NCBI GenBank assembly: GCA_023238725.1
Contig: CM041553.1
Location: 20,754,001 to 20,818,000, forward strand
Direction: 5' to 3'
Length of the DNA stretch: 64,000 nucleotides
From: Scortum barcoo
Taxonomy: Eukaryota > Chordata > Actinopteri > Centrarchiformes > Terapontidae
This document shows, piece after piece, positions 13,101 through 24,545 of the stretch; the first letter of the stretch is position 1; each line of letters opens with the position of its first letter. The notes under the pieces are model-generated. The model was not told the origin of the DNA. It made no database searches and saw only the letters and a program-made list of their open reading frames with translations. The position numbers were made by a program, and so were the translations under genes.

Positions 13101-16100
13101 TCGATGCCCCTCAGAGGAAACTGGATACAGAATCTGTGGGATGAAAGTTCATGATGCTAGGTGATGCCAATAGTTTTCTGCACATTTCATTACCATTACT
13201 CTGCAGCCACAGGAGGAGCAGGCAAAACCTAGAGTAACTGAAGGGGCTGATTTAGGAGGGGAAAAAAAATCAACAGAGAGGGGTTGGGGTTTTAAATTCA
13301 TTTTTGAGAGATAAACATCCTAGTCACTGAAATCTTTACATATAATAATGTACATTAACAGTATTATGTGAGAGGTCAAGGCACAAAATGATATAATGTG
13401 TTGTTAAAACATTGCACACTGGTTGAAAGGGGTTTCTGAATTTGTTAGTTAACTGCAGTAATGTCAAGTCAGACATTATCAAGTCAGCAGTGACCTTAAA
13501 AAGAACAAAGTAATTTTGCTGCAAAATATGTTTTTGTCCCACTGCGATGAAATCTCACCACAATAATTGCATGATTCTGCAGACATGCAGCTGTGCTTCA
13601 TTCTTCATTCAAGGTTCATTCTTGACTTTGGAGAGAGCAGCTTTAAAAAACCTGAACACAAGATCCAACTCATTGTTTCCAGCAAATCATAGATGTGACA
13701 TTTTATAGCAATATAGGATAGATTTATGTTTTTGCAGTAATCGGAACACATGTATGCTATTCTGTCCTCAACCTAAGTGGGTGTCTGCATAACTGCACAC
13801 ATTTTAAGGCAGCCAAGTCTAACATTTTGAAAACAAGTAACATAGACCTTGAGATGTTGTGCACTTATTCTGACGCTGGTTTTGGGAAATGTGCCGGTTT
13901 GTCAGTTGTGCCACACCTGCATGTGTTACTCCTCCTACAGTCAGGTAGGAACATGCACTGTGAGGATTGTCAGAAACAGGTCATTCAAAAGGCAGTTCAG
14001 TGATGTGCTCCGAGAGCAGGAAAAGAACTTTAAAGCACTTTGATATTTCGTGGAGCCATATAAAATTTTAAAAGGGTCACCAGGATGTCGCTATCCATAT
14101 TCCAGACATTCCTCTGTCCTGAAGGAGACAGGGCACTGTGTGCAGGGGCAACTTATTGCACACTAAGCCCTCAAATTAGAGGAAAACATACACCTGTTCC
14201 TGCTGTCGTCATGGATTTCATTAACCATAATGTCGTTAATAACAGCCTGCAGACGGCTGTAGGAGGACAATTTCTATAAAAAGCCACTAACGTCATCTTG
14301 TAGCTCACACATTACAACACATTATTGCCTTAAATGCATTCTAGCTACATTTTGCATCTCCAAGTAAATGCCAAAGAAGTTATATTCTAGTGATGCAAGC
14401 ATACACAAATCATGAAAAGAGAGGATGTGATCTATATCGGGACAGTTTTGAAAACTGCACCACACCGCTGAGTATGTACAGAGAAGCCCCTCTGGTGAGC
14501 TCTCCCACCTACTTTATGACAAAGCAATGTTATGGTGAGCTGTGAAATTGGCAAACAGGAGCAAACAAGGAAAAAAAAAAAATCTAACAACAAAATAACC
14601 ACAAGGTCACTGTTTTCATCAACACAAAAAACAGGACAATCTGTCTTTATCTGACAGCTCTGGTTGTAAACTGACATAGATAGGAGATACATAATAAAAT
14701 GCTGTTGTTGCATATCAGTTTCTCTAACCCGGACGCCTCCATCCCCCTGGCTTGGCTACTTCAAAAAGAAAAAAAATAAATAAAATCCTTCGGGCAAAAT
14801 AATAATCAATATGTAACTACAGCTGCTTGCTCACCAAACAAAGCGTTAACTGGAAGCTTCATTTCCCAGCTACACTCCGAATGTCACAAATACCTCCAAC
14901 AATTTCATCCTTTTTACACTTTCACAGGTTTGCGGAGGACCATGAAATGAGGGGGATTTGCAAAAGTACAAATTTAAATTCGGACCCATGCAGCCTTGGG
15001 AAGATGCATTTTCAAACAGATCTCCCAATCTTTCATGTCTTGATCTTTTAACCACTGGGGGGTCTTGCAAAACGTCTGAATGAAGGCAGTGCGTGCGACT
15101 CTCCAGGCATGCAGCTCTTTTCAACTCTTAAACATAACTAACATTTTACTTCTCCAGTGTAATGTGGGTAAAAGTTTTTGCTGGTGTTCTCAGCGGGCAC
15201 CCTGTAGTTAAAATAAAAGTTGAAATAAATAAAAAAAATAGCTGTCATAATTGGCAGGGAATAAGGAGCTATGGTGACAAACAAAAACAATTTATCCGTC
15301 CAATGAGGTGTTGGAGGCAACAACAGGGAGCATGGTGATTATTTCAAATGAGCTTATTTATTGCAGTCATCCATCAGCATCAAGGAGCTGTGTTTAAACT
15401 TTCTCTTTTCTTGTTGGGCCACAGTCCCAAAAACAAGCAGATATTATAGAAAAAACTACACTTTTCCGTCTAATCTTATTTAGATGACAGAGGGTGCTGG
15501 CTCAAAGTAAAGCGCCGGCTGAGTCAAGCTCCATTTCTTATATTAGAATGCCCTCGGTAAAGCACACATGAAAGAAATGCTTTTGTGCCAACGCTGACAT
15601 GTCTTCAAAGCTGCCTTAACTAAAGAACTGCCTCCACACGTGGCTTTTCATGTTGGTTTATTTGTTAAATGCTTTTATCGAAGGACAGATGCAAGTAGTA
15701 CAATGCACAATTGAAGCAATATTTTTCCCTTCCACTTTTCTTTTTATTAGTTTATTGGTATTTCTGCAGAGCTGAGAATAAGTGTCACAAGGTCAATTCA
15801 GTGGACACCGAATCAGAATGAAATGGTTGATTGTGATCAAGGCTGTAAACGAATGTAACTTGAATTTTAGTTGCCAGTTTGGGTCAAAGCTTTAGATATT
15901 TGTGGCGTAAAAAGAATGCATCCTGTCACAGTTCCTGGCCTCTTCTGCGTGACTCTTGACAGCTCTGTCAGCCAAAGTGGTAAAAAATACTGGACCGCAG
16001 TTTCAGCAATTTCCCTCCGGATGAATAAAGATCTCATAGATTGCAGTGCCAGCCTCTGGTTCACAAGCTGACTTCTCTTGCTTTCTTTCAGCTTCTGTGC

Positions 16101-16194
16101 TGAAAGAGATCAGGGGGCAAAAGCAAGACAGAAAACCAACAAGTCCTCCAAAAGGACAAAGTACGTCGTTTGTCTGTGCCCTTTAAACAATAGG
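7116..16194. other. Long stretch without recognisable genes
   Basis: About 9 kb of AT-rich sequence in which every open frame is shorter than about 110 codons, overlaps others and lacks domain or splice features. Minor items are a GT-rich patch near 9475-9500 and a possible degraded repeat near 10,080-10,170 (around CCACAGAGTTTTATAGTTTG). There are A-runs near 11,152 and 14,570, and a short TTGTTAAATGCTTTTATCGA segment at about 15,662 that recalls a common fish repeat terminus. A tRNA-A-box-like GTGGTGTAGTGGTGAGCG at about 12,755 has no matching B box or cloverleaf, and I do not call a tRNA or SINE. Confidence 0.5.
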
Positions 16195-16252
16195 TAGAAA
16201 CATTTTTTGAAATGACGTCTCTCTTGTGAATTTCTCTTGGAGATGAATAAAG
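16195..16252 (+). repeat. Retroelement-like 3' tail preceding (TATC)n
   Basis: The string TGTGAATTTCTCTTGGAGAT followed by GAATAAAG and a (TATC)n run is the typical 3' end of a widespread fish retroelement, in which the tetranucleotide array forms the tail. Only the terminal part is visible, so the family is not assigned. Confidence 0.55.

Positions 16253-16296
<44 letters not shown>
16253..16296. repeat. (TATC)11 microsatellite
   Basis: A perfect tetranucleotide array of about eleven units follows the retroelement-like tail. Confidence 0.97.
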
Positions 16297-17809
16297 GGCA
16301 ACATGAGAATTGTCTGCACCTTCCAAAATTGTTACAAATCACCGTTGGTTGGAAACAAAAATCTGTTTCCGTGAGGTTTGGTGACACCTCATGTCTACGC
16401 AGGCATGGTCGCTCCACAATAACATTACCTCACTTCTTCTTTTCCTGCTAACACAATCACAATGCTCCCTGGTCACCTTTGTCAGGTGAACATGAACATG
16501 TCTTTTTGTGGCACTTGGTGAAATAGCTGATGCCGCTTCGTGAAGACAAAAGTCACACATTATGCTGCTCTGCTCTCCTTGTTTGTCACTCTTCTCTATA
16601 TCTATTACAGTTCACAGGTAATTCTCATACAAGATGGGGTTTGTAAGAGTTAATAGCACACTTGTTTCCTAGCAAAAATACCTGCAGGATGCTGGAACCT
16701 TCTCCTTATTAAAAGATAAAAGCTTGTCCTACCTTCAGTGTCATTAATAGCAGACAATAATGATAATGGATCACCTTTTCACCTGCAGTATGTTTTTGCA
16801 AAAGCTTTCTATTCTAAAAAAAAAAAAAGAACATAATTATAAATATAATAAATATATTGTCTGTGTCAACAAAAGAAAAGCAAAATCTGTGAGTGGAAAC
16901 TTGTGGCTGTAGCTCTCCAGAATAAGAGCAAGAGGGAAGAGAAATGTGCAACAGGTGGAGCATCCAGTGCAGAAACTCCGGACGTTACACCTGAACATTC
17001 ACCAACATGAACCACCAACACAACATGTCAAGATGGCTGCATGCAATAGATATTCCCTCCCTGCCGCTTCACACAGGTCAGACTCTCCAACAGAACCACT
17101 AAGATATGAAACTGTTATGAGAATATGCTGAAAAACAAAGGATCGAATGACTCTGAGTGGTCGGAAATTGTGTTTATTCCATCTCAAAACTAGAATGAAC
17201 ATCATTTTATAATTAGTCAAACTTACTATGTGATCAGCAATTATGTGGATTCTGGAAAAACAATAATATATTACCAGGATGTAATAAAAAAAAAAAAAAA
17301 AAAACTCAAATCAGATCATCCTGAATTAGAATCAGCAACATTTAGCAGGCAGGCCTGGTGATGATTTTAGTTAGACGAATGACAACAAACATGTACCACC
17401 GGGATTCACACCGACACTTCATCAAACAATTGCCACATGCTGACAGAAAGTGGATGTTAAAAACACTAAAATGTTCAGGGGGAGAAAATTGAAAAGTGCG
17501 TTTGAGCAAAGTATCAAACACGTGTGTGTCGGTAGGCCAAAAAATAAAGAGGTGTGTTGTTTGTGATAAGTGAACATTACAGCACTTTTTTTATGTATTC
17601 AGAAGAGTTGCCAGTACTTTGATATCACTTCTTTCTGACAGCAGCTCTCAAATAGCCAAAATAAATAAGCGCTGCATGGTGTACTGGTAAGACTGATTCC
17701 CCTGAGTAATTCTACATAAATAGCAGACAACAAGATAGGAGTTTGTTCTGTGTGATCCATTAAATTCTAGCAAAACAACAAAAGATAATCTCAGCAGGCT
17801 GTCGGCTTA
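16297..17809. other. No gene seen; A-homopolymer at 17,286-17,304
   Basis: Ordinary AT-rich DNA. The 66- and 73-codon frames on both strands carry no recognisable features. The A19 run may be the end of an unrecognised retroposon. Confidence 0.5.
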
Positions 17810-18065
17810 TGTTCCACCATCTATTACAGACCTGAGGATCATGCGTAACTCCACAACTGTTTCACTCATCAGGTCGAGAGGGTTCGTTCCTCCTGCAGCT
17901 GATGAACAGCTTCAATTAAAATCTCGTCTGTCCTTTACAGAGTTTGAGGAGGTTATCGGTGCTTTCATCTCATCATGTGGGCTACAGTAAACTCGACTTT
18001 GACCTCAGTCAGAGTTTGTTTTCCTGTTTGGTGGAAAATGCAGCTTTGGGGGCGTCAAGCGAACT
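17810..18065 (+). pseudogene. L2/CR1-type LINE reverse transcriptase fragment
   Basis: The plus-strand frame reads LSFTEFEEVIGAFISS at about 17,929-17,976. That is the region just upstream of the conserved 'RLDYCNSL' segment in L2-like LINE ORF2. Downstream, with small frameshifts, nucleotides corresponding to 'LDYCN...GLSQSSLSRLV..QNAA' can be followed to about 18,055 (GACCTCAGTCAGAGTTTG, then AATGCAGCTTTG). The normal Arg-Leu-Asp-Tyr context is disrupted by a stop (TAA at about 17,988). Only about 250 bp of a roughly 2.5-3 kb ORF is left. It overlaps no host gene and is a dead relic. The larger LINE relic at 23.3 kb belongs to the same clade, but its sequence differs enough to be another subfamily. 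Confidence 0.72.
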
Positions 18066-19320
18066 TATTCATTTTGCACTCATTCTGCACTCAATTCATT
18101 TTGGAATTAAGATCAAGCTCAAACTTTTAAGAATCAATGTGCCATCAAAACATGCTGTCTGTTCTCTCCCACTTTTGACACTTTGAGTGTTCTTTAATAC
18201 GTTTGCTTTTATTATTGCTCACTCAAGCACTAAACTTCATCACTTTGTTTGACTTGTTTGGGGTTGTTATGGCAAGGCACATGTGACGAGATCTGATGTT
18301 TACTCTCAGTTAATGAAACTCTGAGATAAATATCATTAGACTCTTTACTAAGGTAAAATATCTTGTATGTACTCAACAGATTTGAAATTATTGATATTCA
18401 CTCTGGAAATACTTCTAATTACTTGTCGCAAAAGGCTTCCAAACTCACTGATGAACTGTGTATTGGCATAGCAGCCATAATAATGAATATCGATCATAGT
18501 GAAATTGTGCAGTTAGAAACTCATACTGGTGCCAAATTACTGAGTTAGTGATATATAGTTTCTATCATTTGCAGATATTTTGGTCTCTCAGTGTTGAAGA
18601 GTTTCCAATTCTTGTTCATGTGGAATACATCACTAATTCCAATTTAATTAAGATGGAAGTTGAAGCAGCAAAGTTTCTGTATTCAGATTCGTCATGGTTT
18701 TGCTGACCTGGAAAGGGCAAATCCAAAGTTCATTAAAATACACCTCATATGCGCACATGCATGAGCAAACACACACTCAAATGCACCTTGACGCTTATGC
18801 ACAGTCGCACCAGTGATTTCAAAGCATCTGACTAATTGTTTGGATGACAAGTCTGCAGCTAATGGGGAATAAATATGATTAGCTTAAATGATTTTGCTCA
18901 TATCAGTCATTAACATGAAACAAAGAGCTGATCCTCATCAAACCAATTTACTGTGGAGCTGCACTCATCAGAATTCAATGAGAAAGAAATACGAATATTA
19001 ATATTAGAATATCACTTTTGTTTTTTTATTTGGAGGATTGGAAATACACATTATAGACAAGTAAGTCATATGTGAATGTTTCTGACAGAGATTCAGTGAT
19101 TTTAAGTTAGAAAAAAAAAACAGCCAGTGCAGTTTCTCAATGCTTGATTATACACCTAGCTCAGCTGCATATCAGTCACATGGGAAGTATATTTGTCAGC
19201 ACTATTGGTGTTGAAGTTGTCTCTCCTCTGTGTTCAGACTGTTCAGTCTAGGAGTTACAAGAAAACATGTCTTATGAAAAGTAAGGCCACCCCTGATGTG
19301 ATATTACAAACTTATGTGTT
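18066..19320. other. No gene seen
   Basis: Unique AT-rich sequence with short frames; nothing recognised. Confidence 0.5.
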
Positions 19321-19366
19321 TGTGAAGCACTTTGTAACTATGTGTTTAAAAAATGTTCAAAAGGAA
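19321..19366 (+). repeat. Possible LINE/SINE 3' end
   Basis: GAAGCACTTTGTAACTATG followed by TGTTTAAAAAATG resembles the 3'-terminal 'AAGCACTTTGTAAC' segment of L2-type LINEs and of SINEs that share that tail. The flanks were not recognised, so this is a weak call. Confidence 0.35.
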
Positions 19367-20099
19367 CATATGTGCAAAATATTCACTTACCACATATAAA
19401 ATGGTTCATTTATACCGACATAGCTGTTTTTAAGACTTTAACTTTTTAATTTTAAGAATACCTAATTTTGCTAGTGAACTTATATTCTTATTTGACTTCC
19501 CTACAATATCTGCTCTCCCAATACAATATGTCCTCAAAGCAACTTGTGAGCAAGTATGATTGTTTTTTTCTGATTATGCTTTAACAACGCTTGTTTAACA
19601 AAAAATGGATAAAGTCCACAGTGAAACGAGAAAGGACATGTTTTCTTTTTCAGTATTTCAAACCCACTTTGTACTGTGGAGCACAAAAACATATTACCTT
19701 GGCTGGAAAAAATGTTGCCAGTGAACTTAATTTGGACAGCTATTACATTTTCTCCAAAAAGGTATTTGGCAAAACCATTTAGTATTATATAAAAATATTT
19801 TTTAGGAGACAGGGCTTAACAGTGAGTCATGTTCTGTCATCTGGAAGAATTAAAATAACAAAGGCTGATTACATGGTTTAGTACCTTTAATAATATCCAT
19901 TTAATTAGATCATATTTCCTATTTTCCAACTTAAAAAGTATGCTTCCTATTTAACCTTTTAGATTAAAAAAACAGTTGAGGCATTAGTTATGCTCTAAAT
20001 ATCTCATTTAAATATGTGAAAACAATATAAAAACAGAATGAGCTTGCTTTCTCTTTCAAACACACACACACAAATCTGCATGGTGTAACAAAACCACAG
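19367..20099. other. No gene seen
   Basis: AT-rich DNA. A 63-codon plus frame (19,591-19,782) lacks domain features. A short CA run lies near 20,059. Confidence 0.5.
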
Positions 20100-20420
20100 G
20101 TCTTTCCTCACCACCACAGATAATCATGTCAATCTCCCATGATGCATCATTAATTGAATCCATCCAGACTCGTCTCCCCCGCATGACCTGAACAGTGACA
20201 GTTCCTCATCAGCTTTCAATAGACACCTCAGCTCGTGGATCAATGGGACTATTTGACAACTGGAAGTCCAAATGGGAACGTGACGACCCTCTGAGCAGTC
20301 CTCTTCGGTGTCAGCCAGTTGCAGCTGTAATTGGACCCGCCTGCCAATCACTGTCTGGTTTCTTAGCAGCAAAATGATTACGCAGCTTTGGAGTCCTGCC
20401 TGCACGCCGTTGATGCATCG
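20100..20420. promoter_or_regulatory. Candidate conserved non-coding element
   Basis: High-complexity, repeat-free block containing GATGCATCATTAATTGAATC (about 20,140-20,159), which combines a CATTAATTG homeodomain core with an ATGCAT motif. Open frames on both strands (minus 20,124-20,405 and plus 20,195-20,377) overlap each other. Neither has a recognisable protein, which argues for constrained non-coding sequence or chance. Confidence 0.27.
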
Positions 20421-20819
20421 AGACGGTGGATCGAGAATGTCGGTCAGTGTCAGACAAACAGAGCAGGTGCTGACTCTGCTGATTTAGCACGTTTCATGAT
20501 AACTGCACAATGGGCTCATTAAAGTTAATGGTCCAGGTTTTTTCATGATCATTATGTTTGGCAAGATATTAACTTGCAGTCTAAATTAATTTGCAACATC
20601 AGTGCAGCCAAAATAATGATCCTCACTGTCTTTTATGGTAACTCTGTATAGCTTGCATTATTTTGATTGTATATCTGAGTAAAAAATGTCCTAAAGCTAC
20701 ACTATCATGTAAACAGATAAACCTACACAAACAACTTTTCACAAATGTTCCTATTAAACAGGTAAGTTCAGATATTTCCTAGTCTACAGTATCTCGTTAT
20801 GTTGTCCCATACTTAAAGA

Positions 20820-21030
20820 GTTGTTGGTTGCTATGTGTTGTTCCTCCTGTTCATACCCACTGTCAGGGCATCATTACCTATCTTGCTTCCAGTGTAAGCG
20901 ATGGGGTCAAACTGAGCAGTCCTTGTTTCTTGCAAAATGGTATTTTTTAAATCCTCCCTGAACTGAACATTTTTACCACACTGTTAGATATCTTGAAAGA
21001 TCTGCATCTGCTTTTTTCTACAGTTCACTG
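20820..21030 (+). repeat. Dispersed teleost repeat fragment
   Basis: The order TCCTGTTCATACCC, CATCATTACC, TTCCAGTGTAAGCGATGGGG, CAGTCCTTGTTTCTTGCAAA and then TAGATATCTTGAAAG matches a common fish repeat. I know it by its 'ccagtgtaagtgatggggg' core and the following 'tgtgcaaaaatgtattt'. It is diverged and non-coding. Family name not assigned. Confidence 0.6.
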
Positions 21031-22719
21031 AAGATAATATACTTACATTTACTGAAATATTCAAATCAAAGATGCACATTTTTATGACAGCAGCATTAAA
21101 ATCAAACAAAAAGTGCATTTTATCTGTAATTTTGTCAGATATTTTTATATATTTGTAAAATCGTGATTATTTGACTAGACAACTGACCAGGCCACAGCTA
21201 CCACTGAGGACACTCAAGTCGTGTCTTTGTATTTACATTATACATTTAGACATTTAATCTGCACACTGGATTATTTATTGTCAGATTCTTAACTTTTTGA
21301 TAAAATATCTTACAATTTGACTGTTTACTGTTGTTTAGGAAAAGCAACAATACAAATAAATCATAATGAAGTATTTTCCACCTAAAATATCCATCTGACC
21401 ATGTATCATGTATATATGAAACATGGACGATTAGGAAAAATTAAATGCAATTTAACATGTAATTTAACAGTAAAATAAACTGATAAATATGACATGTTGT
21501 GATTTTTATGAAATACATTTTACAGGACTGCATTGGTGACTATTCCAGCATTTCTCAGGATTTAGCTTGTTTTTGTTATTTCTAAATATGGGTGACAGCC
21601 CTGCACATTGCAGCAGTTCTTCTCTAATTTCCCAAGTCTACAGCAAGTCACCAATATACCAAACATGCACAGGCAGGCAGGGGAAATAATTCACACAAAT
21701 ACCACTTCACTGATCCAGTTACCCCACTACGTACCATAAATAGAGCCCTTATTGTTTCCGCACTTTATCTCCTTCCTCTGTTCTCATCTGTTCCACCTCT
21801 CCTTCATATCTACCACCCTCAACTATCACTAATGTTTCACAGTCATGCAGCCAGTGGTGCTAATGTTGCAGCAGCTTCATGCCTGCTCTGTGGCAGCAGT
21901 TATCTGAGGGCACTGCCAGGAGTGCTGCTATCTGAACAGCAGTCAGGAAGCTACTAAAGATAAGATCCCATCAGCTCCTGTGAGGAAGACTTGCTTCACG
22001 GATGATCACACTCTTTTACTTCCATTCATGACTCAAAGGATTTGAGTAAAATAAGGTGAACTCACTTGAACCAGGATGAATTTGAGGCACCTGTGTCCAT
22101 TACTTCTCAGCCCATCCCATAATACTGTGTGCCTATTTTATCATCCATATTCCAGAGCTCGATGGAAAGTCTGCTAAAACAGAAACTCAGCTGTTTGAGG
22201 ACAAATTGGTTTTGGAGCAAACAGAACGGGTCGGTAGCTCTTCGGCTGGAAAAACTGTCATCGAGTTGGCCCTTGTGTCACTAAAAACTGAACTGTCTGT
22301 GCACAGGAGTGTGACTCTTACTTCAAACAGGAGGAAAGATAATGTTTATGTGTCTCTTTAAAGTAAATCCTAAAACAGTTCAGCGAAGAATTGTTTGCTT
22401 ACCCAGCCTTGAAGTAAGAGTTGAGAGAATCTGAGGCAGTGAAGCACCTTGCTAACTACACACACTAAGAGACAGACGCACACCCACAGAAAGGCACACA
22501 TGCCATCACTAAAAATGCTGTAATTGTCTTGTGTCTGTTGGAGTTTCTTTCAATACCATTTTCTATTCCCCCACTGTGTTTGAACCTGCCTTTCCTTAAA
22601 TGTACACCAAATGTCACAGAACAACTAAACTTTTGAGTTTCTGTGTGCATGTTTGCAGTCCATGTTTTTTTTTAACAGTATGACACCCCAATAATTAGAG
22701 CACACTGCAATCTGAGGTT
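21031..22719. other. No gene seen
   Basis: AT-rich first half, more mixed second half (21,700-22,450). No repeat or coding segment recognised. A minus frame at 22,465-22,650 is featureless. Confidence 0.5.
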
Positions 22720-23015
22720 AATTAAATGATTAGTCAACTAATCAGTTCACTGATTGAGTGAAAATGTATCTGAAACTATTTGGATTTATCATTGAAGTTA
22801 TTTTTCCAAGCAATGCCAAAACACACTTTGGAATCTGCTTCTTAGTTGTGAAGACTATTGTTTTTCTCAATTTTATGTTATTGTAAACTAAATATATTTT
22901 GTTTGTGGATTTTAGACTTTAGTTCCACAAAACAAGCAATTTGAAGATGCCACCTTGAGATTTTGGAAATTCTAATGGTTGTTTTTCACAGTTTACTGAC
23001 ATTTCAGAGATCAGG
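22720..23015 (-). repeat. hAT-like non-autonomous element, minus orientation
   Basis: Clear match in order: ATGATTAGTCAACTAATCAG, AAACTATTTGGATTTATCAT, GCAATGCCAAAACACAC, TTATGTTATTGTAAACTAAA, TTGTGGATTTTAGACTTTAG, ACAAAACAAGCAATTTGAAG, ATGCCACCTTGAGATTTTGG, TTTTTCACAGTTTACTGACA. This is the most complete minus copy in the window. The outer 'ggctgcaac' end is missing at about 23,015, just before the segment that precedes the LINE relic. Non-autonomous and non-coding. Confidence 0.8.
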
Positions 23016-23134
23016 CTATTAGTCATCATTACTTGCAGCTTCAGTCCAGTTTCCCTTTTTAAAAATGGGAAGTACCACTCCTGTTTGCCAGTCCGCTGAT
23101 ACAATCGTCTACCTCCACACAGCAGTAGAGAGAC

Positions 23135-23350
23135 ATGTCGGCCGAGTCACCACAATATCCAGAGTCCAAAGGACACTCCAAACCGCTGCTGGATATGTAT
23201 TCAGAGCCTTCCTCTTCGCAATACAATGGCATAGAGAATTGCCTCTCATTCTCCAGGGAAAACACAAACACAGTGGCCCTCAGAGGGGGCTCCTGTGGTA
23301 TCCTCATACATTTCTTGCCCCTTCTAACCCCAGAGCAGATCAACTTGTAA
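23135..23350 (+). other. Unassigned 71-codon open frame, possible exon relic
   Basis: The frame opens MSAESPQYPESKGHSKPLL and runs to a stop at 23,348-23,350. The context before the ATG is acceptable for initiation (G at -3). A pyrimidine-rich CCTCCACACAG just upstream could act as a splice acceptor. I do not recognise the protein and see no donor of good quality. The last ~30 bp overlaps the start of LINE similarity, so the frame could also be a chance opening in junction sequence. It lies between a hAT-like copy and the LINE relic. Confidence 0.13.
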
Positions 23351-24545
23351 ACAGGAGACAGGAGTTTTGCTTCAGTGCTCAACTATGTCTAGTTACCGCT
23401 GCTTCTTCTCCTCCTATGTTAGCCACAGCTCCTTCCTATCCTTTTTTCCTTATACATGCTTCCTCTAGGTAATCTGCTTAACTCAACTAGTGGGATTTCA
23501 TACCATTGCTACGCCGATGACACTCAGCTGTGCCTTTCTGTTAAACCTAACAACCTCAACATCCTAAAGTCTTTGCAGGACTGCTTCACCTCTGTCTCAA
23601 CCTGGATGTCGCAAAATTTCCTCCATTTCAATACCGAAAAAAAAACGAAGTCCTGGTGATCAGCCCAGATACTTTCTCCAAAGAAGTCAGTCACTATTTT
23701 GGCCCCCTAGCCAACTACATCAAGCCTGTCTCTAAAAATCTCGGCATCCCATTTGACCAACATCTGATTTTCGATTCTCACATCACTAGACTCACTCAGT
23801 CCTGCTTCTTTCAGTTGAGAAACAATTGCAAAACTGTAAACCCATTCTATCAGTGAAACACATAGAATTTTTAGTGCACACCTTAATCTTCTCTCATTTA
23901 GATTACTGTAATTCACTATTCACATGCATCTCTCAATCCTCTCTTGCCCGTCTTCAACTAGTACAAAATGCTGCAGCTAGGGTTCTGACTAACACTAATC
24001 GCCGTTCCCACATCACCCCAGTCCTTGCATCCCTTCACTGGCTTCCAATAAACTACAGAATCGACTTCAAGATACTTCTAATTACATACAAGGTCTTACA
24101 TGGGCTAGACCCGGATTATTTAACAGAGCTACTGGTCCCATTACTCTAGCCGCCATCCACTCCTGGTCATCAGACCAAGGTCTTCTATCTGTCCCCCGTT
24201 CTAATCTTTAAAACCAGAGGTGACTGTGCCTTCGAGGTTGCAGCTCCTCGACCTCGAACAGCCTCTCACAGTCAATCAGATCCGCTGAATCTGGTGCTCT
24301 GTTTTAAACAGCTCTTAAAAACCCACCTCTACAGGTTAGCCTTCCCATGACTCCATCCCTTTAGTTCTTTTCCGACACTGGGCTCTTGTTGTTATGTATA
24401 TTTATGTGTAATTGTGTATGTATAGTGTATGTAAGTCATATGTATGTGTCATTTGTGTGTTGACGTTCTGCACTGTATGTTTGTTTTTAACCTGCCTGTT
24501 AAGCACTTTGTTTCATATTTTATATCACATATTCTAAAATTACAT
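23318..24545 (+). pseudogene. L2/CR1-type LINE ORF2 relic with 3' UTR
   Basis: The segment covers the C-terminal half of the reverse transcriptase and the 3' end of an L2-like non-LTR retrotransposon. LFSLYMLPLGN lies at about 23,441-23,473, and the catalytic YADD box (HCYADDTQL) has its four codons at 23,510-23,521. Further 3' come VHTLIFSHLDYCNSLF, LARLQLVQNAAARVLT, HITPVLASLHWLPINYRIDF and the terminal KTRGDCAFEVAAPRPRT and LLKTHLYRLAFP, with a stop at 24,348-24,350. The frame is broken at the A9 run 23,637-23,645 and again near 23,830, and there is a stop after LTELLVPLL near 24,147. Upstream of about 23,318 the similarity ends, so the 5' part (endonuclease and first RT blocks) is missing, typical of 5' truncation. 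The GT-rich 3' UTR ends with AAGCACTTTG near 24,501. Non-functional. Confidence 0.9.

Noticed and set aside
23059..23382. 107-codon minus frame opposite the 23,135 frame
   Set aside because: It overlaps another open frame on the plus strand and runs into LINE sequence, with no recognised family.
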